Positions 1-9,882 of a stretch of 64,000 nucleotides of DNA are shown in pieces. Made by a program: the position numbers and the translations under genes. The number at the start of each line of letters is the position of its first letter. Within the stretch, counting starts at the first letter, position 1. The notes beneath the pieces were generated by a model that saw nothing but the letters and a program-made list of their open reading frames with translations, was not told the origin of the DNA and did no database searches. Source of the DNA: Burkholderia pseudomultivorans (lineage in GTDB: Bacteria > Pseudomonadota > Gammaproteobacteria > Burkholderiales > Burkholderiaceae); assembly GCF_902499075.1 (NCBI RefSeq), contig NZ_CABVPP010000002.1, positions 180,390 through 244,389 of the forward strand. The letters run 5' to 3'.

Positions 1-416
1 TGGTTGATGAAGTCGCGCTCTTCGAAGGTCTTGTCGAGCTCGAGCTTGCCGACCACCGAGCGCAGGGTCGTCTGCGCGAGCTGCGTGATCGCGAGCACGA
101 AGTTGCTCGATCCGTACGATGCCTTCATCGGATCGGTCACCTGAAAGTACAGCACGCCGTCGACCTGCAGCTGCGTGTTGTCGCGCGTGATGCAGATCTG
201 GCTCGGCACGTCGAGCGGGATCTCCTTCAGCACGTGCCGGTATGCGATGCGATCGACGAACGGCAGCACGATGTTCAGCCCCGGCGACAGCGTCGCGTGA
301 TAGCGCCCGAAGCGTTCGAGCACCCATGCATGCTGCTGCGGCACGATCTTCACCGTCTTCGACACGATCACGATCGCGATGACGAGCAGGACAACCCAGA
401 TGATCAGCGAATCCAT
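1..416 (-). CDS. SPFH/Band 7 (stomatin-like) membrane protein, 3' part cut by window edge
   Basis: Only the first 138 codons lie in the window; the gene runs off the left edge. The start at 416 has a clear GGAGG-type ribosome-binding site just upstream. Residues about 4-20 form one hydrophobic N-terminal segment, followed by the typical SPFH opening (VPQQHAWVLERFGRYHATL, then SPGLNIVLPFVDRI). Proteins of this family (QmcA/stomatin type) are membrane-anchored, oligomerise into ring-like assemblies in membrane microdomains and are often linked to membrane proteases or quality control. It lies directly downstream of the NfeD gene on the same strand, 33 bases away; the SPFH-NfeD pair is a widely conserved operon. 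The family is clear, the specific role is inferred. Confidence 0.88.
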   Translation of the reverse strand, partial: MDSLIIWVVLLVIAIVIVSKTVKIVPQQHAWVLERFGRYHATLSPGLNIVLPFVDRIAYRHVLKEIPLDVPSQICITRDNTQLQVDGVLYFQVTDPMKASYGSSNFVLAITQLAQTTLRSVVGKLELDKTFEERDFIN

Positions 417-449
417 CAAGCATTCCCTCCTTGTTATTTCAGCGGACGA

Positions 450-884
450 TCAGCCCGCGGGTTTCGCCACGACCACCAGACAGTTGCCGCGCACGGCGCT
501 TACCTGGTACACGCGCGCATCGTCGCGCTCGCCGCGCGCGAGCTCGACATCCCAGTCGGCGCCGCGATACTGCACGCGCGCGCGGCCGTCATGCCACGCG
601 TCGACCGTGACGGTCGCGCCGATATCGAGATTGACGTCGGGATTGGTCGACGTGTCGCGCTTCTGCCGGCGCCCGAGCCCCGAGCGGCGCAACACGATCA
701 TCGCGACGAGCGCGACCGCGGCAGCCGCGCCGAACTGCACGTGCGGCGCGAACCCCGCGAGCTGCAGCAGCCCGCCCGCGAGAAAGCCGAGCGCGATCAT
801 CAGCAGATAGAACGTGCCCGTCAACAGTTCGGCCACCACCAGCACGCCCACCGCGACCCACCAGAACAGATGCCCCGACATCAT
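450..884 (-). CDS. NfeD family membrane protein
   Basis: A 144-residue protein with two or three hydrophobic segments in the first 65 residues and a small beta-rich soluble C-terminal domain with the OB fold expected of NfeD (segment DIGATVTVDAWHDGRARVQY, then GADWDVELARG). This is the short NfeD type without the ClpP-like protease domain. I chose the start at 884, the first of two adjacent ATGs, because GGAG lies about five bases upstream; an in-frame ATG further out at 908 sits inside a terminator hairpin. NfeD proteins partner SPFH/stomatin proteins in the membrane, and the SPFH gene follows. Its own promoter is not obvious, since a terminator-like hairpin ends less than 20 bases before the start. 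Confidence 0.87.
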   Translation of the reverse strand: MMSGHLFWWVAVGVLVVAELLTGTFYLLMIALGFLAGGLLQLAGFAPHVQFGAAAAVALVAMIVLRRSGLGRRQKRDTSTNPDVNLDIGATVTVDAWHDGRARVQYRGADWDVELARGERDDARVYQVSAVRGNCLVVVAKPAG

Positions 885-902
885 GTGGTCTCCTGCAAAC
901 GA

Positions 903-929
903 AAACACCCCGGTGCTACCGGGGTGTTT
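903..929 (-). terminator. Rho-independent terminator after ppsA
   Basis: An 11-bp perfect stem (AAACACCCCGG with CCGGGGTGTTT, 5-base loop). On the minus strand it is followed by a T-rich stretch (TTTTCGTTT). It lies downstream of ppsA and immediately upstream of the nfeD start. Confidence 0.8.
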
Positions 930-953
930 ATATCACAAACCTTTCATTTTGCC

Positions 954-990
954 TTCGACGAAAGTGCGGGCGAGCCGCCCTTTCGTCGAA
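954..990 (-). other. Long inverted repeat (hairpin) in the ppsA 3' region
   Basis: TTCGACGAAAG at 954-964 is a perfect inverted copy of CTTTCGTCGAA at 980-990, with a further GCGG/CCGC pairing inside (966-969 with 975-978). This makes a stem of 15 pairs with one mismatch. No T-run follows it on either strand, so it is not a classical terminator. It stands 25 bases from the terminator hairpin at 903-929 and 17 bases beyond the ppsA stop. It may protect the 3' end of ppsA mRNA or belong to a small RNA. Confidence 0.6.
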
Positions 991-1006
991 CGCGCATGAG
1001 CGACCG

Positions 1007-3406
1007 TTACTTCCGGTTCGCCAGGTTCTGCCACGTCTCGATGATCGTGTCCGGGTTCAGCGAGATCGACACGATGCCTTCGTCGGTCAGCCATTGCGCG
1101 AAGTCCGGATGATCGGACGGGCCCTGGCCGCAGATGCCGACGTACTTGCCCATCTTGCGGCAGGTATCGATCGCGCGCTTCAGCAGGAACTTGACCGCCG
1201 GATCGCGCTCGTCGAAGTCGGCTGCCAGCAGTTCCATGCCCGAGTCGCGATCGAGGCCGAGCGTGAGCTGCGTGAGGTCGTTCGAACCGATCGAGAAGCC
1301 GTCGAAGAACTGCAGGAACTCTTCGGCGAGGATCGCGTTGGTCGGGACTTCGCACATCATCACGAGACGCAGGCCGTTTTCGCCGCGCTTCAGGCCGAAC
1401 TTCTCGAGCAGGCCGACGACGCGCTCCGCCTGCTTCACGGTCCGCACGAACGGCACCATGATCTCGACGTTGGTCAGGCCCATCTCGTCGCGCACGCGCT
1501 TCAGCGCGCGGCACTCCATCTCGAACGCCTGCGCGAAGTCGTCGGCGATGTAACGCGACGCGCCGCGGAAGCCCAGCATCGGGTTTTCTTCATCCGGCTC
1601 GTAGCGCGAACCGCCGATCAGCTTCTTGTACTCGTTCGACTTGAAGTCGGACAGACGCACGATCACGGGCTTCGGGTAGAACGCCGCGGCGATCGTCGCG
1701 ACGCCTTCCGTCAGCTTGTCGACGTAGAACGCACGCGGCGACGCGTGACCGCGCGCGACGCTCTCGACCGCCTTCTTCAGATCCTGGTCGATGTTCGGGT
1801 ACTCGAGGATCGCCTTCGGGTGCACGCCGATGTTGTTGTTGATGATGAACTCAAGACGCGCGAGACCGACGCCGGCGTTCGGCAGCTGCGAGAAGTCGAA
1901 CGCGAGCTGCGGGTTGCCGACGTTCATCATGATCTTGACCGGGATTTCCGGCAGTTCGCCGCGCTGCACTTCGGTGACTTCCGTCTCGAGCAGCCCGTCG
2001 TAGATCTTGCCTTCGTCGCCTTCCGCGCACGACACGGTGACGAGCGCGCCGTCCTTCAGCACGTCGGTCGCGTCGCCGCAGCCGACCACCGCCGGCACGC
2101 CGAGCTCGCGCGCGATGATCGCCGCGTGGCAGGTACGGCCGCCACGGTTCGTGACGATCGCCGACGCACGCTTCATCACCGGCTCCCAGTTCGGGTCGGT
2201 CATGTCGGCGACCAGCACGTCGCCCGGCTGCACGCGTTCCATTTCAGACGGATCCTGGATCACGCGCACGGGGCCCGCGCCGATCTTCTGGCCGATCGCA
2301 CGGCCCGTCGCCAGCACCTGCGACTGGCCCTTCAGCTTGAAGCGCTGCTCGGCCTTGCCGCTCGCCTGACTCTTCACCGTTTCCGGACGCGCCTGCAGGA
2401 TGAAGATCTTGCCGTCGCGGCCGTCCTTGCCCCACTCGATGTCCATCGGACGCTGGTAGTGCTTCTCGATGATGACCGCGTACTTCGCGAGCTCGATCAC
2501 GTCTTCGTCGGTGATCGAGTAGCGGTTGCGCTGCTCGTGCGGCACGTCGACCGTCTTCACGCGGCCCGGTTCGCCCGGCTGCGTGAACTCCATCTTGATC
2601 AGCTTCGAGCCGATCGAGCGGCGGATGATCGGGTACTTGTCCTGGGCGAGCGTGGTCTTGAACACGTAGAACTCGTCCGGGTTCACCGCGCCCTGCACGA
2701 CGGTTTCGCCGAGGCCGTAGCTCGACGTGACGAACACGGCGTCCTTGAAGCCCGATTCGGTGTCGATCGTGAACATCACGCCGGCCGCGCCGACGTCCGA
2801 GCGGACCATGCGCTGCACGCCGGCCGACAGCGCGACCTCGGCGTGCGTGAAGCCCTTGTGCACGCGATACGAAATCGCGCGGTCGTTGTACAGCGACGCG
2901 AACACGTGCTTCATGCGGTCGAGCACGTCCTCGATGCCGACGACGTTCAGATACGACTCCTGCTGGCCCGCGAACGACGCGTCGGGCAGGTCTTCCGCGG
3001 TCGCGGACGAGCGCACGGCGAACGACAGCTCGCCCGGCGAGCCGTTCTGCAGGACTTCGAACTGCGCGCGGATTTCCTGCTCGAGACGCGGCTGCAGCGG
3101 CGCATCGACGATCCACTTGCGGATTTCGGCGCCGGCTTCGGCGAGCGCCTTCACGTCGTCGATGTCGAGCGACTCGAGACGCTTGGCGATGCGGTCGGTG
3201 AGGTCGTTATGCGTGAGGAAATCGCGGAAAGCGAGCGCGGTCGTGGCGAAACCGGTGGGTACGCGAACGCCTGCCTCGGAAAGCTGGCTGATCATTTCGC
3301 CGAGCGACGCATTCTTGCCGCCGACGATCTCCACATCGGTCATCCGCAACTGCTCGAACGGAATTACATACGCCTGGTCCTTTGCGACGTTTGCTGCGTT
3401 AGTCAT
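1007..3406 (-). CDS. ppsA: Phosphoenolpyruvate synthase
   Basis: A 799-residue enzyme (E. coli PpsA is 792) that makes PEP from pyruvate and ATP, with AMP and phosphate as products: the entry into gluconeogenesis from C3 compounds. In order it has the N-terminal pyruvate-phosphate dikinase ATP-binding domain ([11 protein letters not shown] near residue 30, [20 protein letters not shown] near 140), the swivelling phosphohistidine domain ([14 protein letters not shown], catalytic His427) and the C-terminal PEP/pyruvate TIM barrel ending with the catalytic Cys759 in [13 protein letters not shown]. The start at 3406 (MTNAAN) has AGGGGC upstream and fits the family; the open frame extends to 3445 without support. 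It is divergent from ppsR, whose product switches the enzyme off and on by phosphorylation of a threonine near the catalytic histidine (TCH in this sequence). Confidence 0.97.
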   Translation of the reverse strand: MTNAANVAKDQAYVIPFEQLRMTDVEIVGGKNASLGEMISQLSEAGVRVPTGFATTALAFRDFLTHNDLTDRIAKRLESLDIDDVKALAEAGAEIRKWIVDAPLQPRLEQEIRAQFEVLQNGSPGELSFAVRSSATAEDLPDASFAGQQESYLNVVGIEDVLDRMKHVFASLYNDRAISYRVHKGFTHAEVALSAGVQRMVRSDVGAAGVMFTIDTESGFKDAVFVTSSYGLGETVVQGAVNPDEFYVFKTTLAQDKYPIIRRSIGSKLIKMEFTQPGEPGRVKTVDVPHEQRNRYSITDEDVIELAKYAVIIEKHYQRPMDIEWGKDGRDGKIFILQARPETVKSQASGKAEQRFKLKGQSQVLATGRAIGQKIGAGPVRVIQDPSEMERVQPGDVLVADMTDPNWEPVMKRASAIVTNRGGRTCHAAIIARELGVPAVVGCGDATDVLKDGALVTVSCAEGDEGKIYDGLLETEVTEVQRGELPEIPVKIMMNVGNPQLAFDFSQLPNAGVGLARLEFIINNNIGVHPKAILEYPNIDQDLKKAVESVARGHASPRAFYVDKLTEGVATIAAAFYPKPVIVRLSDFKSNEYKKLIGGSRYEPDEENPMLGFRGASRYIADDFAQAFEMECRALKRVRDEMGLTNVEIMVPFVRTVKQAERVVGLLEKFGLKRGENGLRLVMMCEVPTNAILAEEFLQFFDGFSIGSNDLTQLTLGLDRDSGMELLAADFDERDPAVKFLLKRAIDTCRKMGKYVGICGQGPSDHPDFAQWLTDEGIVSISLNPDTIIETWQNLANRK

Positions 3407-3781
3407 ACAAGCCCCTAAGTGTGAAAAAAATGCTCGATCGCGCAAGTGGGCTCGAACGCGGGCGCTTGCAAAAAGGCGCGGCGCGTCTTGCGCAACCTGT
3501 TAGATAAACAATCGCAGCGGCGGCATTGTTCCGACCCGATTTGCAAAAATCCCGGCAGAAGGGCGATATTTTCAGACGAATCGCCGAACTTGCCGGGAAT
3601 CTTTGACCGATCGCGGCATGCTCCGGGCGCCGGTCGCGCCCTGCCCCCGCAATTGCTTATCCAACAGGTTGCCGCTATTCTACCGTGCCGGCTGCCGGAT
3701 GTGGCGCGACCTTGTCACCGCGTCTGGAGGAGGCCCTCCAGCCACCCGTGCACCCGCCCTTCACGCTCGACGTCCAGATTC
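3407..3781. promoter_or_regulatory. Divergent ppsA-ppsR intergenic region
   Basis: There is no credible gene in these 375 bases; an open frame in line with ppsR continues upstream but has no family similarity. The region is less GC-rich than its surroundings around 3490-3560 and must carry the promoters of both genes. An inverted repeat AACAAT (3507-3512) / ATTGTT (3525-3530) with a 12-base spacer is a possible operator. I do not see a convincing -35/-10 pair. Confidence 0.5.
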
Positions 3782-4597
3782 ATGCTGCCTACCGTTTTCA
3801 TCGTGTCCGACGGCACCGGGATCACTGCCGAAACCTTCGCGCATTCGATCCTCTCCCAGTTCGACCAGAAATTCCGCCTCGTACGCGTGCCGTTCGTCGA
3901 TTCGCTCGACAAGGCATATTCGACCGTCGAGAAGATCAACGAGGCCGCCGTGCACGACGGCCGCCGCTCGATCGTGTTCACGACGCTCGTCGACAGCGAG
4001 TCGAACGACATCGTCAAGCGCTCGAACGCGCTGGTGCTCGACATGTTCCAGCGCTTCGTCGAACCGCTCGAACAGGAACTGCAGCTGAAGTCGAGCCACG
4101 CGATGGGCCGCGGCCACCAGAACGCGGACACCGAGGAATACAAGACGCGGATCGAGGCGATCAACTTCTCGCTCGCGCACGACGACGGCCAGTCGAACCG
4201 CAACCTGTCGGAGGCCGACGTGATCCTGGTCGGCGTGTCGCGCAGCGGCAAGACGCCGACCAGCCTGTATCTCGCGATGCAGTACGGCGTGAAGGCCGCC
4301 AACTATCCGCTGATTCCGGAAGACTTCGAGCGCGGCAAGCTGCCGTCGGCGCTGTCGCCGCATCGCGACAAGCTGTTCGGGCTGTCGATCGACCCGCAGC
4401 GCCTGTCGGAGATCCGCAACGAGCGCCGGCCCGGCAGCAAGTATGCGGCGCCCGAGAACTGCCGCTACGAGATCAACGAGGCCGAGGCGATGATGCGCCG
4501 CGAAGGGATCAAGTGGCTGTCGTCGACGCACAAGTCGATCGAGGAAATCGCGACGACGATCCTGCAGGAAATCCGCCTCGAACGGCAGTCGTACTGA
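3782..4597 (+). CDS. ppsR: PEP synthase regulatory protein (bifunctional kinase/pyrophosphorylase)
   Basis: A 271-residue DUF299-family protein (E. coli PpsR is 277). It uses ADP to phosphorylate a threonine next to the catalytic histidine of PEP synthase, inactivating it, and reverses this by phosphate-dependent removal that yields pyrophosphate. Seen directly: the family opening [18 protein letters not shown], the P-loop GVSRSGKT at residues 151-158, and the C-terminal end [15 protein letters not shown]. The start at 3782 matches the family N terminus; the frame is open far upstream but lacks conserved sequence. It is divergent to its target gene ppsA across 375 bases, which supports the assignment. 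A strong terminator follows at 4633. Confidence 0.96.
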   Translation: MLPTVFIVSDGTGITAETFAHSILSQFDQKFRLVRVPFVDSLDKAYSTVEKINEAAVHDGRRSIVFTTLVDSESNDIVKRSNALVLDMFQRFVEPLEQELQLKSSHAMGRGHQNADTEEYKTRIEAINFSLAHDDGQSNRNLSEADVILVGVSRSGKTPTSLYLAMQYGVKAANYPLIPEDFERGKLPSALSPHRDKLFGLSIDPQRLSEIRNERRPGSKYAAPENCRYEINEAEAMMRREGIKWLSSTHKSIEEIATTILQEIRLERQSY

Positions 4598-4632
4598 CCG
4601 TCGCGCGGTCGGATCGCCCCGCCGGAAGCAGA

Positions 4633-4659
4633 AAGGCCGCGTTCGACGCGGCCTTTTTT
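4633..4659. terminator. Rho-independent terminator between ppsR and the convergent methyltransferase gene
   Basis: A 9-bp stem AAGGCCGCG / CGCGGCCTT with a 5-base loop, then six T on the plus strand and an A-run before it. It can serve ppsR and, on the other strand, the RNA methyltransferase gene ending at 4689. Confidence 0.85.
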
Positions 4660-4688
4660 CGTTCTTTGCTCCTGATGCGCGTGCGACC

Positions 4689-5471
4689 TCACCCGCGCCG
4701 CTGCTGCCTGACCTGCTCGAACAGGCACACCGCCGCCGCCGCGGCGACGTTCAGCGACTCCATGCCGCCCGGCTGCGGAATCGTCACGCGATGCGCGGCC
4801 GCGTCGCGCCAGAACGCCGACACGCCCGCGCCCTCGTTGCCGAACACCCATGCCACAGGCCCCGACAGGTCGCAGTCGTAGATCGCCTGCGCGCCGTGCG
4901 AATCGGTCAGCGCGACCGGCACGTCGAGCCGCGCCGCCAGCGCGTCGGGTGCGACGTCCTCGTGGATCGACAGCAGGAAATGCGCGCCCATACCCGAGCG
5001 CAGCACCTTCGACGACCACGCGTAGGCGGTGCCCGGCGCGCAGAACACGTGCCGCACGCCGGCGGCCGCCGCGCTGCGCAGGATCGAGCCGACGTTGCCG
5101 GCGTCCTGCACGCCGTCGAGCACGACCGACGACTGCGTGACGCGCTCGGGCAGCGGCTGCGCCGGACGATCGACGAGCAGCAGGAAGCCGACGCCGCTGA
5201 CGACGTTCGACAGTTGCCCGAACAGCGCGTCCGGCAGCGTGACGACGCGCTGCGCGTCGATGCGCGCGACGATCGCCTGCGCCTCGGCGTGCGCCAGCGC
5301 GCCTTCGGTCGCGACGCATAGCTCGGGCGTGGCGCCCGTATCGAGATAGGCGCTGGCGAGATGGAAACCTTCGAGCAGCGCCTGGCCGCCGCGGCGCTGT
5401 TGGGACGTCGAGCCCGCGAGCGCCTTCAGGCGCTTGTACAGCGGGTTGTCGCGGGAAGTAATGACTTTCAT
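4689..5471 (-). CDS. TrmH/SpoU family RNA 2'-O-ribose methyltransferase
   Basis: A 260-residue SPOUT-class methyltransferase. An N-terminal substrate-binding domain ([20 protein letters not shown]; SpoU_sub_bind type) is followed by the SpoU catalytic domain: [20 protein letters not shown] (motif 1, Asn and Arg), [11 protein letters not shown] (motif 2) and [20 protein letters not shown] (motif 3). These three motifs form the deep-trefoil knot that binds S-adenosylmethionine. The target nucleotide (rRNA or tRNA) cannot be read from sequence. The start at 5471 overlaps the rnhB stop in ATGA, indicating translational coupling; the longer frame to 5528 is rnhB-overlapping and unsupported. It is the last gene of the envelope operon. 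Confidence 0.92.
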   Translation of the reverse strand: MKVITSRDNPLYKRLKALAGSTSQQRRGGQALLEGFHLASAYLDTGATPELCVATEGALAHAEAQAIVARIDAQRVVTLPDALFGQLSNVVSGVGFLLLVDRPAQPLPERVTQSSVVLDGVQDAGNVGSILRSAAAAGVRHVFCAPGTAYAWSSKVLRSGMGAHFLLSIHEDVAPDALAARLDVPVALTDSHGAQAIYDCDLSGPVAWVFGNEGAGVSAFWRDAAAHRVTIPQPGGMESLNVAAAAAVCLFEQVRQQRRG

Positions 5472-6112
5472 CGAATCAGGTCGAGTGCGGCGCGCACCGG
5501 TGCGAACGAGCGCCGATGCGCTTCGCACGGACCGTGCTCGCGCAGCGCGGCAAGGTGTTTCGCGGTGCCGTAGCCCGCATGCACGTTGAAGCCGTACACC
5601 GGAAAACGTTCGTGCAGGTCGACCAGCATGCGGTCGCGCGTGACCTTCGCGAGGATCGACGCGGCCGAGATGCTCGGCACCAGCGCGTCGCCGCTGACGA
5701 TCGCCTCCGCACGAACCGACAGCGTCGGGCAGCGGTTGCCGTCGATCTGCGCGAGCGTAGGCAGCACCGCCAGCCCTTCGACGGCGCGCTTCATCGCGAG
5801 CATCGTCGCGTGCAGGATGTTCAGCGTATCGATCTCGTCGACGCTCGCCGACGCGACGCAGTACGACACCGAGCGCGCGACGATCAGCTCGTACAGCGCG
5901 TCGCGCTTCTTCGCGGACAGCGCCTTCGAATCGTCGAGGCCTTCGATCGGCCGCGCGGGATCGAGGATCACCGCGGCGGCCACCACGGGCCCCGCGAGCG
6001 GGCCGCGCCCGGCTTCGTCGACGCCGCAGACGATCTCGTCGGGTCGGCTGAAGTCGAAGCCGCCCTGCGCGCCGCCCGACGCGCGGCGCCGCGATGTGCT
6101 GGCTGCGGTCAT
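5468..6112 (-). CDS. rnhB: Ribonuclease HII
   Basis: A 214-residue enzyme that cuts the RNA strand of RNA-DNA hybrids and excises single ribonucleotides from DNA. Catalytic acidic residues are visible in [15 protein letters not shown] (Asp32, Glu33), in [10 protein letters not shown] and in [15 protein letters not shown]. Residues 1-20 are a Ser/Arg/Gly-rich tail before the conserved core. It begins inside the lpxB stop (ATGA at 6109-6112) and ends in an ATGA overlap with the methyltransferase gene, so lpxB-rnhB-trmH are probably translationally coupled. rnhB following lpxB is a common proteobacterial arrangement. Confidence 0.96.
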   Translation of the reverse strand: MTAASTSRRRASGGAQGGFDFSRPDEIVCGVDEAGRGPLAGPVVAAAVILDPARPIEGLDDSKALSAKKRDALYELIVARSVSYCVASASVDEIDTLNILHATMLAMKRAVEGLAVLPTLAQIDGNRCPTLSVRAEAIVSGDALVPSISAASILAKVTRDRMLVDLHERFPVYGFNVHAGYGTAKHLAALREHGPCEAHRRSFAPVRAALDLIR

Positions 6113-7278
6113 GCGCGCCCCTTGCGTTGTTCGAGCACGCGCGCGACCGCTTCGGCCGCCTTCGCGGCCGTGTTTTGCCGCAGCGAAAGATGCATTTCGG
6201 TAAAGACTTCGGTCAGCGTGCGGCGATTCGCATCGTCGCGCAGTTGCGTGAGCGTCGCATCGGCGAGCGCCTCGGGCGTCGCGAAATGCTGCAGCAGCTC
6301 GGGCACCACGAAGCGCCCCGCGAGGATGTTCGGCAGCCCGACGTACGGCAGATAGCCCTGCCGGCGCATGATCTGCCCGGTCAGCCAGGGCACCTTGTAC
6401 GAGATCACCATCGGCTTTTTCAGCAGCGCGGCTTCCAGCGTAACGGTGCCGCTCTTCACGAGGATCGCGTCGGCGGCCGTCATCGCGACCTGCGAGCGGC
6501 CGTCGGTAATCGTCAGCGCGAGTTGCGGATGCGCATCGACGAGCGGCTGCAGCAGCTCGCGCAGCGCGGGCGTCGCAGCCGGCATCACGAAACGCAGGCC
6601 CGGCTCGCGCTGCTGCATCAGCGCCATCGCCGCGAAGAAGGTCGGGCCGATCAGTGCGATCTCCGAGCGCCGGCTGCCCGGCAGCACCGCGATCACGGGG
6701 CCGTCGGCCGGCAGCCCGAGCGCGATGCGCGCGCCGTGCGTGTCGGGTTCGAGCGGGATGTCGTCGGCGAGCGGATGGCCGACGTAGGTCGACGCGACGC
6801 CGGCCTTGTCGAGAATCGCCGGCTCGAACGGGAACAGGCACAGCATGTGGTCGACCGACTTCGCGATCTTCTTGATCCGACCGCCGCGCCACGCCCAGAT
6901 CGACGGGCACACGAAGTGGATCGACGGAATGCCCGCGTCGCGCGCAGCCTGCTCGACGTTGAAGTTGAAATCGGGCGCGTCGACGCCGATGAACGCGTCC
7001 GGCCGCTCCGCGAGCAGCTGGCGCTTCAGCTCGCCGCGAATCCGCAGGATCTCGGGGATCTGGCCCAGCGCCTCGACGTAGCCGCGCACCGTCAGCTTGT
7101 CCATCTGCCAGTGCGAGTCGAAGCCCTGCGCGATCATCCGCTGCCCGCCGATCCCGTAGTACTGCGTGGACGCGGGCAGCCGCTCGCGCAGCCCGCCGAG
7201 CAGCGACGCCGCGAGCAGATCGCCCGACGGCTCGCCCGCCACCATCGCGAGCCGGAGCTGAGTGGTCGGAAGCGTCAT
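6109..7278 (-). CDS. lpxB: Lipid-A-disaccharide synthase
   Basis: A 389-residue family 19 glycosyltransferase. It condenses UDP-2,3-diacylglucosamine with lipid X to give the tetraacyl disaccharide of lipid A on the inner face of the inner membrane. Seen: the N-terminal [20 protein letters not shown] motif of the UDP-sugar fold, [11 protein letters not shown], the [11 protein letters not shown] motif near residue 130, and [10 protein letters not shown] in the C-terminal half. It starts three bases after the lpxA stop and overlaps rnhB by 4 bases. The order lpxD-fabZ-lpxA-lpxB is the standard Gram-negative cluster. Confidence 0.97.
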   Translation of the reverse strand: MTLPTTQLRLAMVAGEPSGDLLAASLLGGLRERLPASTQYYGIGGQRMIAQGFDSHWQMDKLTVRGYVEALGQIPEILRIRGELKRQLLAERPDAFIGVDAPDFNFNVEQAARDAGIPSIHFVCPSIWAWRGGRIKKIAKSVDHMLCLFPFEPAILDKAGVASTYVGHPLADDIPLEPDTHGARIALGLPADGPVIAVLPGSRRSEIALIGPTFFAAMALMQQREPGLRFVMPAATPALRELLQPLVDAHPQLALTITDGRSQVAMTAADAILVKSGTVTLEAALLKKPMVISYKVPWLTGQIMRRQGYLPYVGLPNILAGRFVVPELLQHFATPEALADATLTQLRDDANRRTLTEVFTEMHLSLRQNTAAKAAEAVARVLEQRKGRA

Positions 7279-7281
7279 CGC

Positions 7282-8070
7282 TTAGCGGATGATGCCGCGC
7301 TGGGATGCGTCGATGAACGCGACGAGCGCCTTGACGGGCGCATCGCCGTCGCCGCCGGCTTCCGCCAGTTCGCGCAGCTGCGTCTTCGCCTCCTCGAGCG
7401 ACAAGCCGTTCTTGTACAGCAGCCGGTATGCGCTGCGCAGCGCCGAGATCGCATCGGGCGAGAAACCGCGGCGACGCAGCCCCTCGATGTTGATGCCGTG
7501 CGGTTCGGCCTTGTTGCCGGCCGCAATCACGAACGGCGGCACGTCCTGCACGAGCGCCGACGCGCCGCCGAGCATCGCGTGCGCGCCGATGCGCACGAAC
7601 TGGTGCACGCCCGACATCCCGCCGATGATCGCCCAGTCGCCGATTTCGACGTGGCCCGCCATCTGCGCATTGCTCGACAGGATCACGTGGTTGCCGACGC
7701 GGCAGTCATGGCCGATATGCACGTAGGCCATGATCCAGTTGTCGTCGCCCAGCGTCGTCACGCCGCTGTCCTGCACGGTACCCGTGTGGATCGTCGTGAA
7801 TTCGCGGATCGTGTTGCGGTTGCCGATCACGAGCCGGGTCGGCTCGTCGTTGTACTTCATGTCCTGCGGACGACCGCCGACCGATGCGTAATGACCGATG
7901 CGGTTGTCTTCGCCGAGCGTCGTATGCCCTTCGATCACGCTGTGCGAACCGATCGTCGTGCGCGCGCCGATCGTGACGTGCGGACCGACGATCGCGTACG
8001 GACCGATCTCGACCGATTCGTCGATCTGCGCGCCCGGTTCGACGATCGCGGTGGGATGAATCCTGGTCAT
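7282..8070 (-). CDS. lpxA: Acyl-ACP-UDP-N-acetylglucosamine O-acyltransferase
   Basis: Exactly 262 residues, the same length as E. coli LpxA. It transfers a 3-hydroxyacyl chain from acyl carrier protein to the 3-OH of UDP-GlcNAc, the first step of lipid A synthesis. The first two thirds consist of isoleucine-patch hexapeptide repeats (left-handed beta helix), with the catalytic His121 in [14 protein letters not shown]. The C-terminal helical domain begins near residue 190 and ends DASQRGIIR. The start at 8070 gives the canonical [14 protein letters not shown] opening; the open frame extends to 8157 without conserved sequence. lpxB follows after 3 bases. Confidence 0.97.
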   Translation of the reverse strand: MTRIHPTAIVEPGAQIDESVEIGPYAIVGPHVTIGARTTIGSHSVIEGHTTLGEDNRIGHYASVGGRPQDMKYNDEPTRLVIGNRNTIREFTTIHTGTVQDSGVTTLGDDNWIMAYVHIGHDCRVGNHVILSSNAQMAGHVEIGDWAIIGGMSGVHQFVRIGAHAMLGGASALVQDVPPFVIAAGNKAEPHGINIEGLRRRGFSPDAISALRSAYRLLYKNGLSLEEAKTQLRELAEAGGDGDAPVKALVAFIDASQRGIIR

Positions 8071-8123
8071 GCGCCGTTGCCTCTCGATGTGATGGGTTGC
8101 GTTGCCGATGCGTGTCGCGTCGC

Positions 8124-8591
8124 TCAGGGCGCCGCGTCGGCCGTCTTGACCGTGCACATCAGTTCGGCTTCCGCCGCCACCTTGCCGTCCACTTCCGCCA
8201 CCGCCTTGAACTTCCAGATGCCGCGGATGTAGCGTTCGAACGTCACGTTCAGAATCAGTTGATCGCCCGGCTCGACCACGCGCTTGAAGCGCGCGCCGTC
8301 GATCCCGACGAAGTAGTACAGCGTGTTTTCCGGGTCCTTCGGCTGCTCTTCCGAGAAGGTCAGCAGCGCGGCCGCCTGCGCGAGCGCCTCGAGAATCAGC
8401 ACGCCCGGCATCACCGGCCGCTTCGGGAAATGCCCCTGGAAGAACGGCTCGTTGATCGACACGTTCTTCAGCGCTTTGATGCCTTTGTGCGGCTCGAGTT
8501 CGAGCACGCGATCGACGAGCAGAATCGGATAGCGATGCGGCAGCAGCGTGAGGATCTTGTGAATGTCGAGGTTGATTTTTTCAGTGCTCAT
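8124..8591 (-). CDS. fabZ: 3-hydroxyacyl-[acyl-carrier-protein] dehydratase
   Basis: A 155-residue hot-dog-fold enzyme that dehydrates 3-hydroxyacyl-ACP to trans-2-enoyl-ACP in fatty acid elongation. The catalytic pair is visible: His54 in [14 protein letters not shown] and Glu68 in LILEALAQA. The start at 8591 (MSTEKINLD) was preferred over 8606 because it matches the family length. It sits between lpxD and lpxA, as in most proteobacteria, where FabZ and LpxA compete for the same 3-hydroxyacyl-ACP pool; the spacing to lpxA is 53 bases. Confidence 0.97.
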
Positions 8592-8720
8592 GATGGTTCG
8601 TCTCACGCAGAGGCTGCGCGGTGGTGAAGCAAAGGCTGGAGCGGGCCGTCGTGCGGCCCTGTCTGGCGAACCGGGCCGGATGCGCTGGCCGTGCCCGGTT
8701 CATGGTCTCGCATGGTCTGG

Positions 8721-9866
8721 TCAGGCGTCCGTGTCGCCGCCCTTGGCGGCGAGCGCGGTTTCGAGCGCCTTGATGCGGTCGCGCAGCTTGTCGAGGTTGC
8801 GCACGAGCGCGGCGCTCCTGTTCCACTCGCCGTGATCGACGGCCGGGAATGCGCTCGTGTAGATGCCGGCCTTCGGCAGCGATTTCGACACGCCCGATTT
8901 CGCGGTGATGATCACGTAGTCGCCGAGCGTCACGTGGCCGGCGATCCCGACCGCGCCGCCGATCATGCAGTGGCGGCCGATCGTCGTGCTGCCCGCGATG
9001 CCCGCGCTGCCGGCGATCACCGTATAGGCGCCGATCCGGCAGTTGTGCGCGATCTGGACCTGGTTGTCGATCTTCACGCATTCCTCGATCACGGTGTCCG
9101 CCATCGCGCCGCGATCGATCGTCGTGTTCGCGCCGATCTCGACGTCCGGGCCGATCGTCACGCCGCCGACCTGCGGGATCTTGACCCAGCTGCCGGTGCG
9201 CGCATCGCCGTCGCCGACGAAATCCGGCGCGAAGCCGAAACCGTCGGAGCCGATCACCGCGCCCGCATGGATGATCACGCGCGGGCCGATCTTGCAGCCG
9301 TGATAGACCGATGCATTCGGATACAGGTGCGAGCCCGCGCCGATCGTCGTGCCGCGGCCGACGAAGACGTTCGCGTCGAGCTGCACGCCGTCCTCGATCA
9401 CGGCGCCCGCCTCGACCGTCACGTGCGGGCCGATCACCGCGCTCGCGGCGATCTTCGCGGCCGGATCGACCGTCGCGCTCGGATGGATGCCGGCCGCGCG
9501 CGGCGGCGTGGCGAGATCGATGAACATCTGCGCGACGCGCGCGAAGTACGCGTACGGATTCGGCGTCACGATGAAGTTGCGGGGGCCGGCCATCCGGGGG
9601 CCGGCCATCCGGGGGCCGGCTATCCGGGGGCCGGCCGTCGAGGCATCGCCAGCGGTCGCGCCCAGCTTTTCCAGATCCTTCGGCGCGATCAGCACCGCGC
9701 CGGCGCCGGTCGCGTTGACCTGCGACAGGTACTTCGGGTTCGCGAGGAACGCGAGCTGCTGCGGGCCTGCCTGGTCGAGCGGCGCGAGGCCGGCCACCTT
9801 GCAGTGGGGATCGCCGACGATCTCGCCGCCGAACCGCTTTACGAGTTCCTCAAGCGTCAATGCCAT
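8721..9866 (-). CDS. lpxD: UDP-3-O-(3-hydroxyacyl)glucosamine N-acyltransferase with a tandem-repeat insert
   Basis: A 381-residue hexapeptide-repeat acyltransferase that adds the second 3-hydroxyacyl chain (at the 2-amino group) in lipid A synthesis. It has the N-terminal uridine-binding domain ([14 protein letters not shown] to about residue 110), a beta-helix of hexapeptide repeats with [16 protein letters not shown] and the catalytic-histidine motif QIAHNCRIG, and a C-terminal helix ending in a charged tail. It is about 40 residues longer than E. coli LpxD (341). Part of the excess is four near-identical AGPR(M/I/N) units at residues 78-97, encoded by a 15-bp tandem repeat. The insert lies in the N-terminal domain, before [14 protein letters not shown], not in the catalytic helix. 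It starts 16 bases after the ompH stop. Confidence 0.96.
   Translation of the reverse strand: MALTLEELVKRFGGEIVGDPHCKVAGLAPLDQAGPQQLAFLANPKYLSQVNATGAGAVLIAPKDLEKLGATAGDASTAGPRIAGPRMAGPRMAGPRNFIVTPNPYAYFARVAQMFIDLATPPRAAGIHPSATVDPAAKIAASAVIGPHVTVEAGAVIEDGVQLDANVFVGRGTTIGAGSHLYPNASVYHGCKIGPRVIIHAGAVIGSDGFGFAPDFVGDGDARTGSWVKIPQVGGVTIGPDVEIGANTTIDRGAMADTVIEECVKIDNQVQIAHNCRIGAYTVIAGSAGIAGSTTIGRHCMIGGAVGIAGHVTLGDYVIITAKSGVSKSLPKAGIYTSAFPAVDHGEWNRSAALVRNLDKLRDRIKALETALAAKGGDTDA
9576..9640 (-). repeat. 15-bp tandem repeat inside lpxD
   Basis: Four consecutive copies of a 15-base unit (plus strand GGGGGCCGGCCATCC; one copy has T for C, the last ends differently) span 9581-9640. They encode [20 protein letters not shown]. 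The unit length is a multiple of three, so copy-number change would keep the frame. Confidence 0.9.
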
Positions 9867-9882
9867 TCGTCGTCTGCTCCGT

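Noticed and set aside
1094-3418. 774-codon open frame opposite ppsA
   Set aside because: A high-GC shadow frame: Arg/His/Ala-rich translation, no family signature, lies entirely on the other strand of a certain gene.
3446-3781. 112-codon N-terminal extension of ppsR
   Set aside because: Not conserved in the family; it crosses the divergent promoter region and lacks a start signal.
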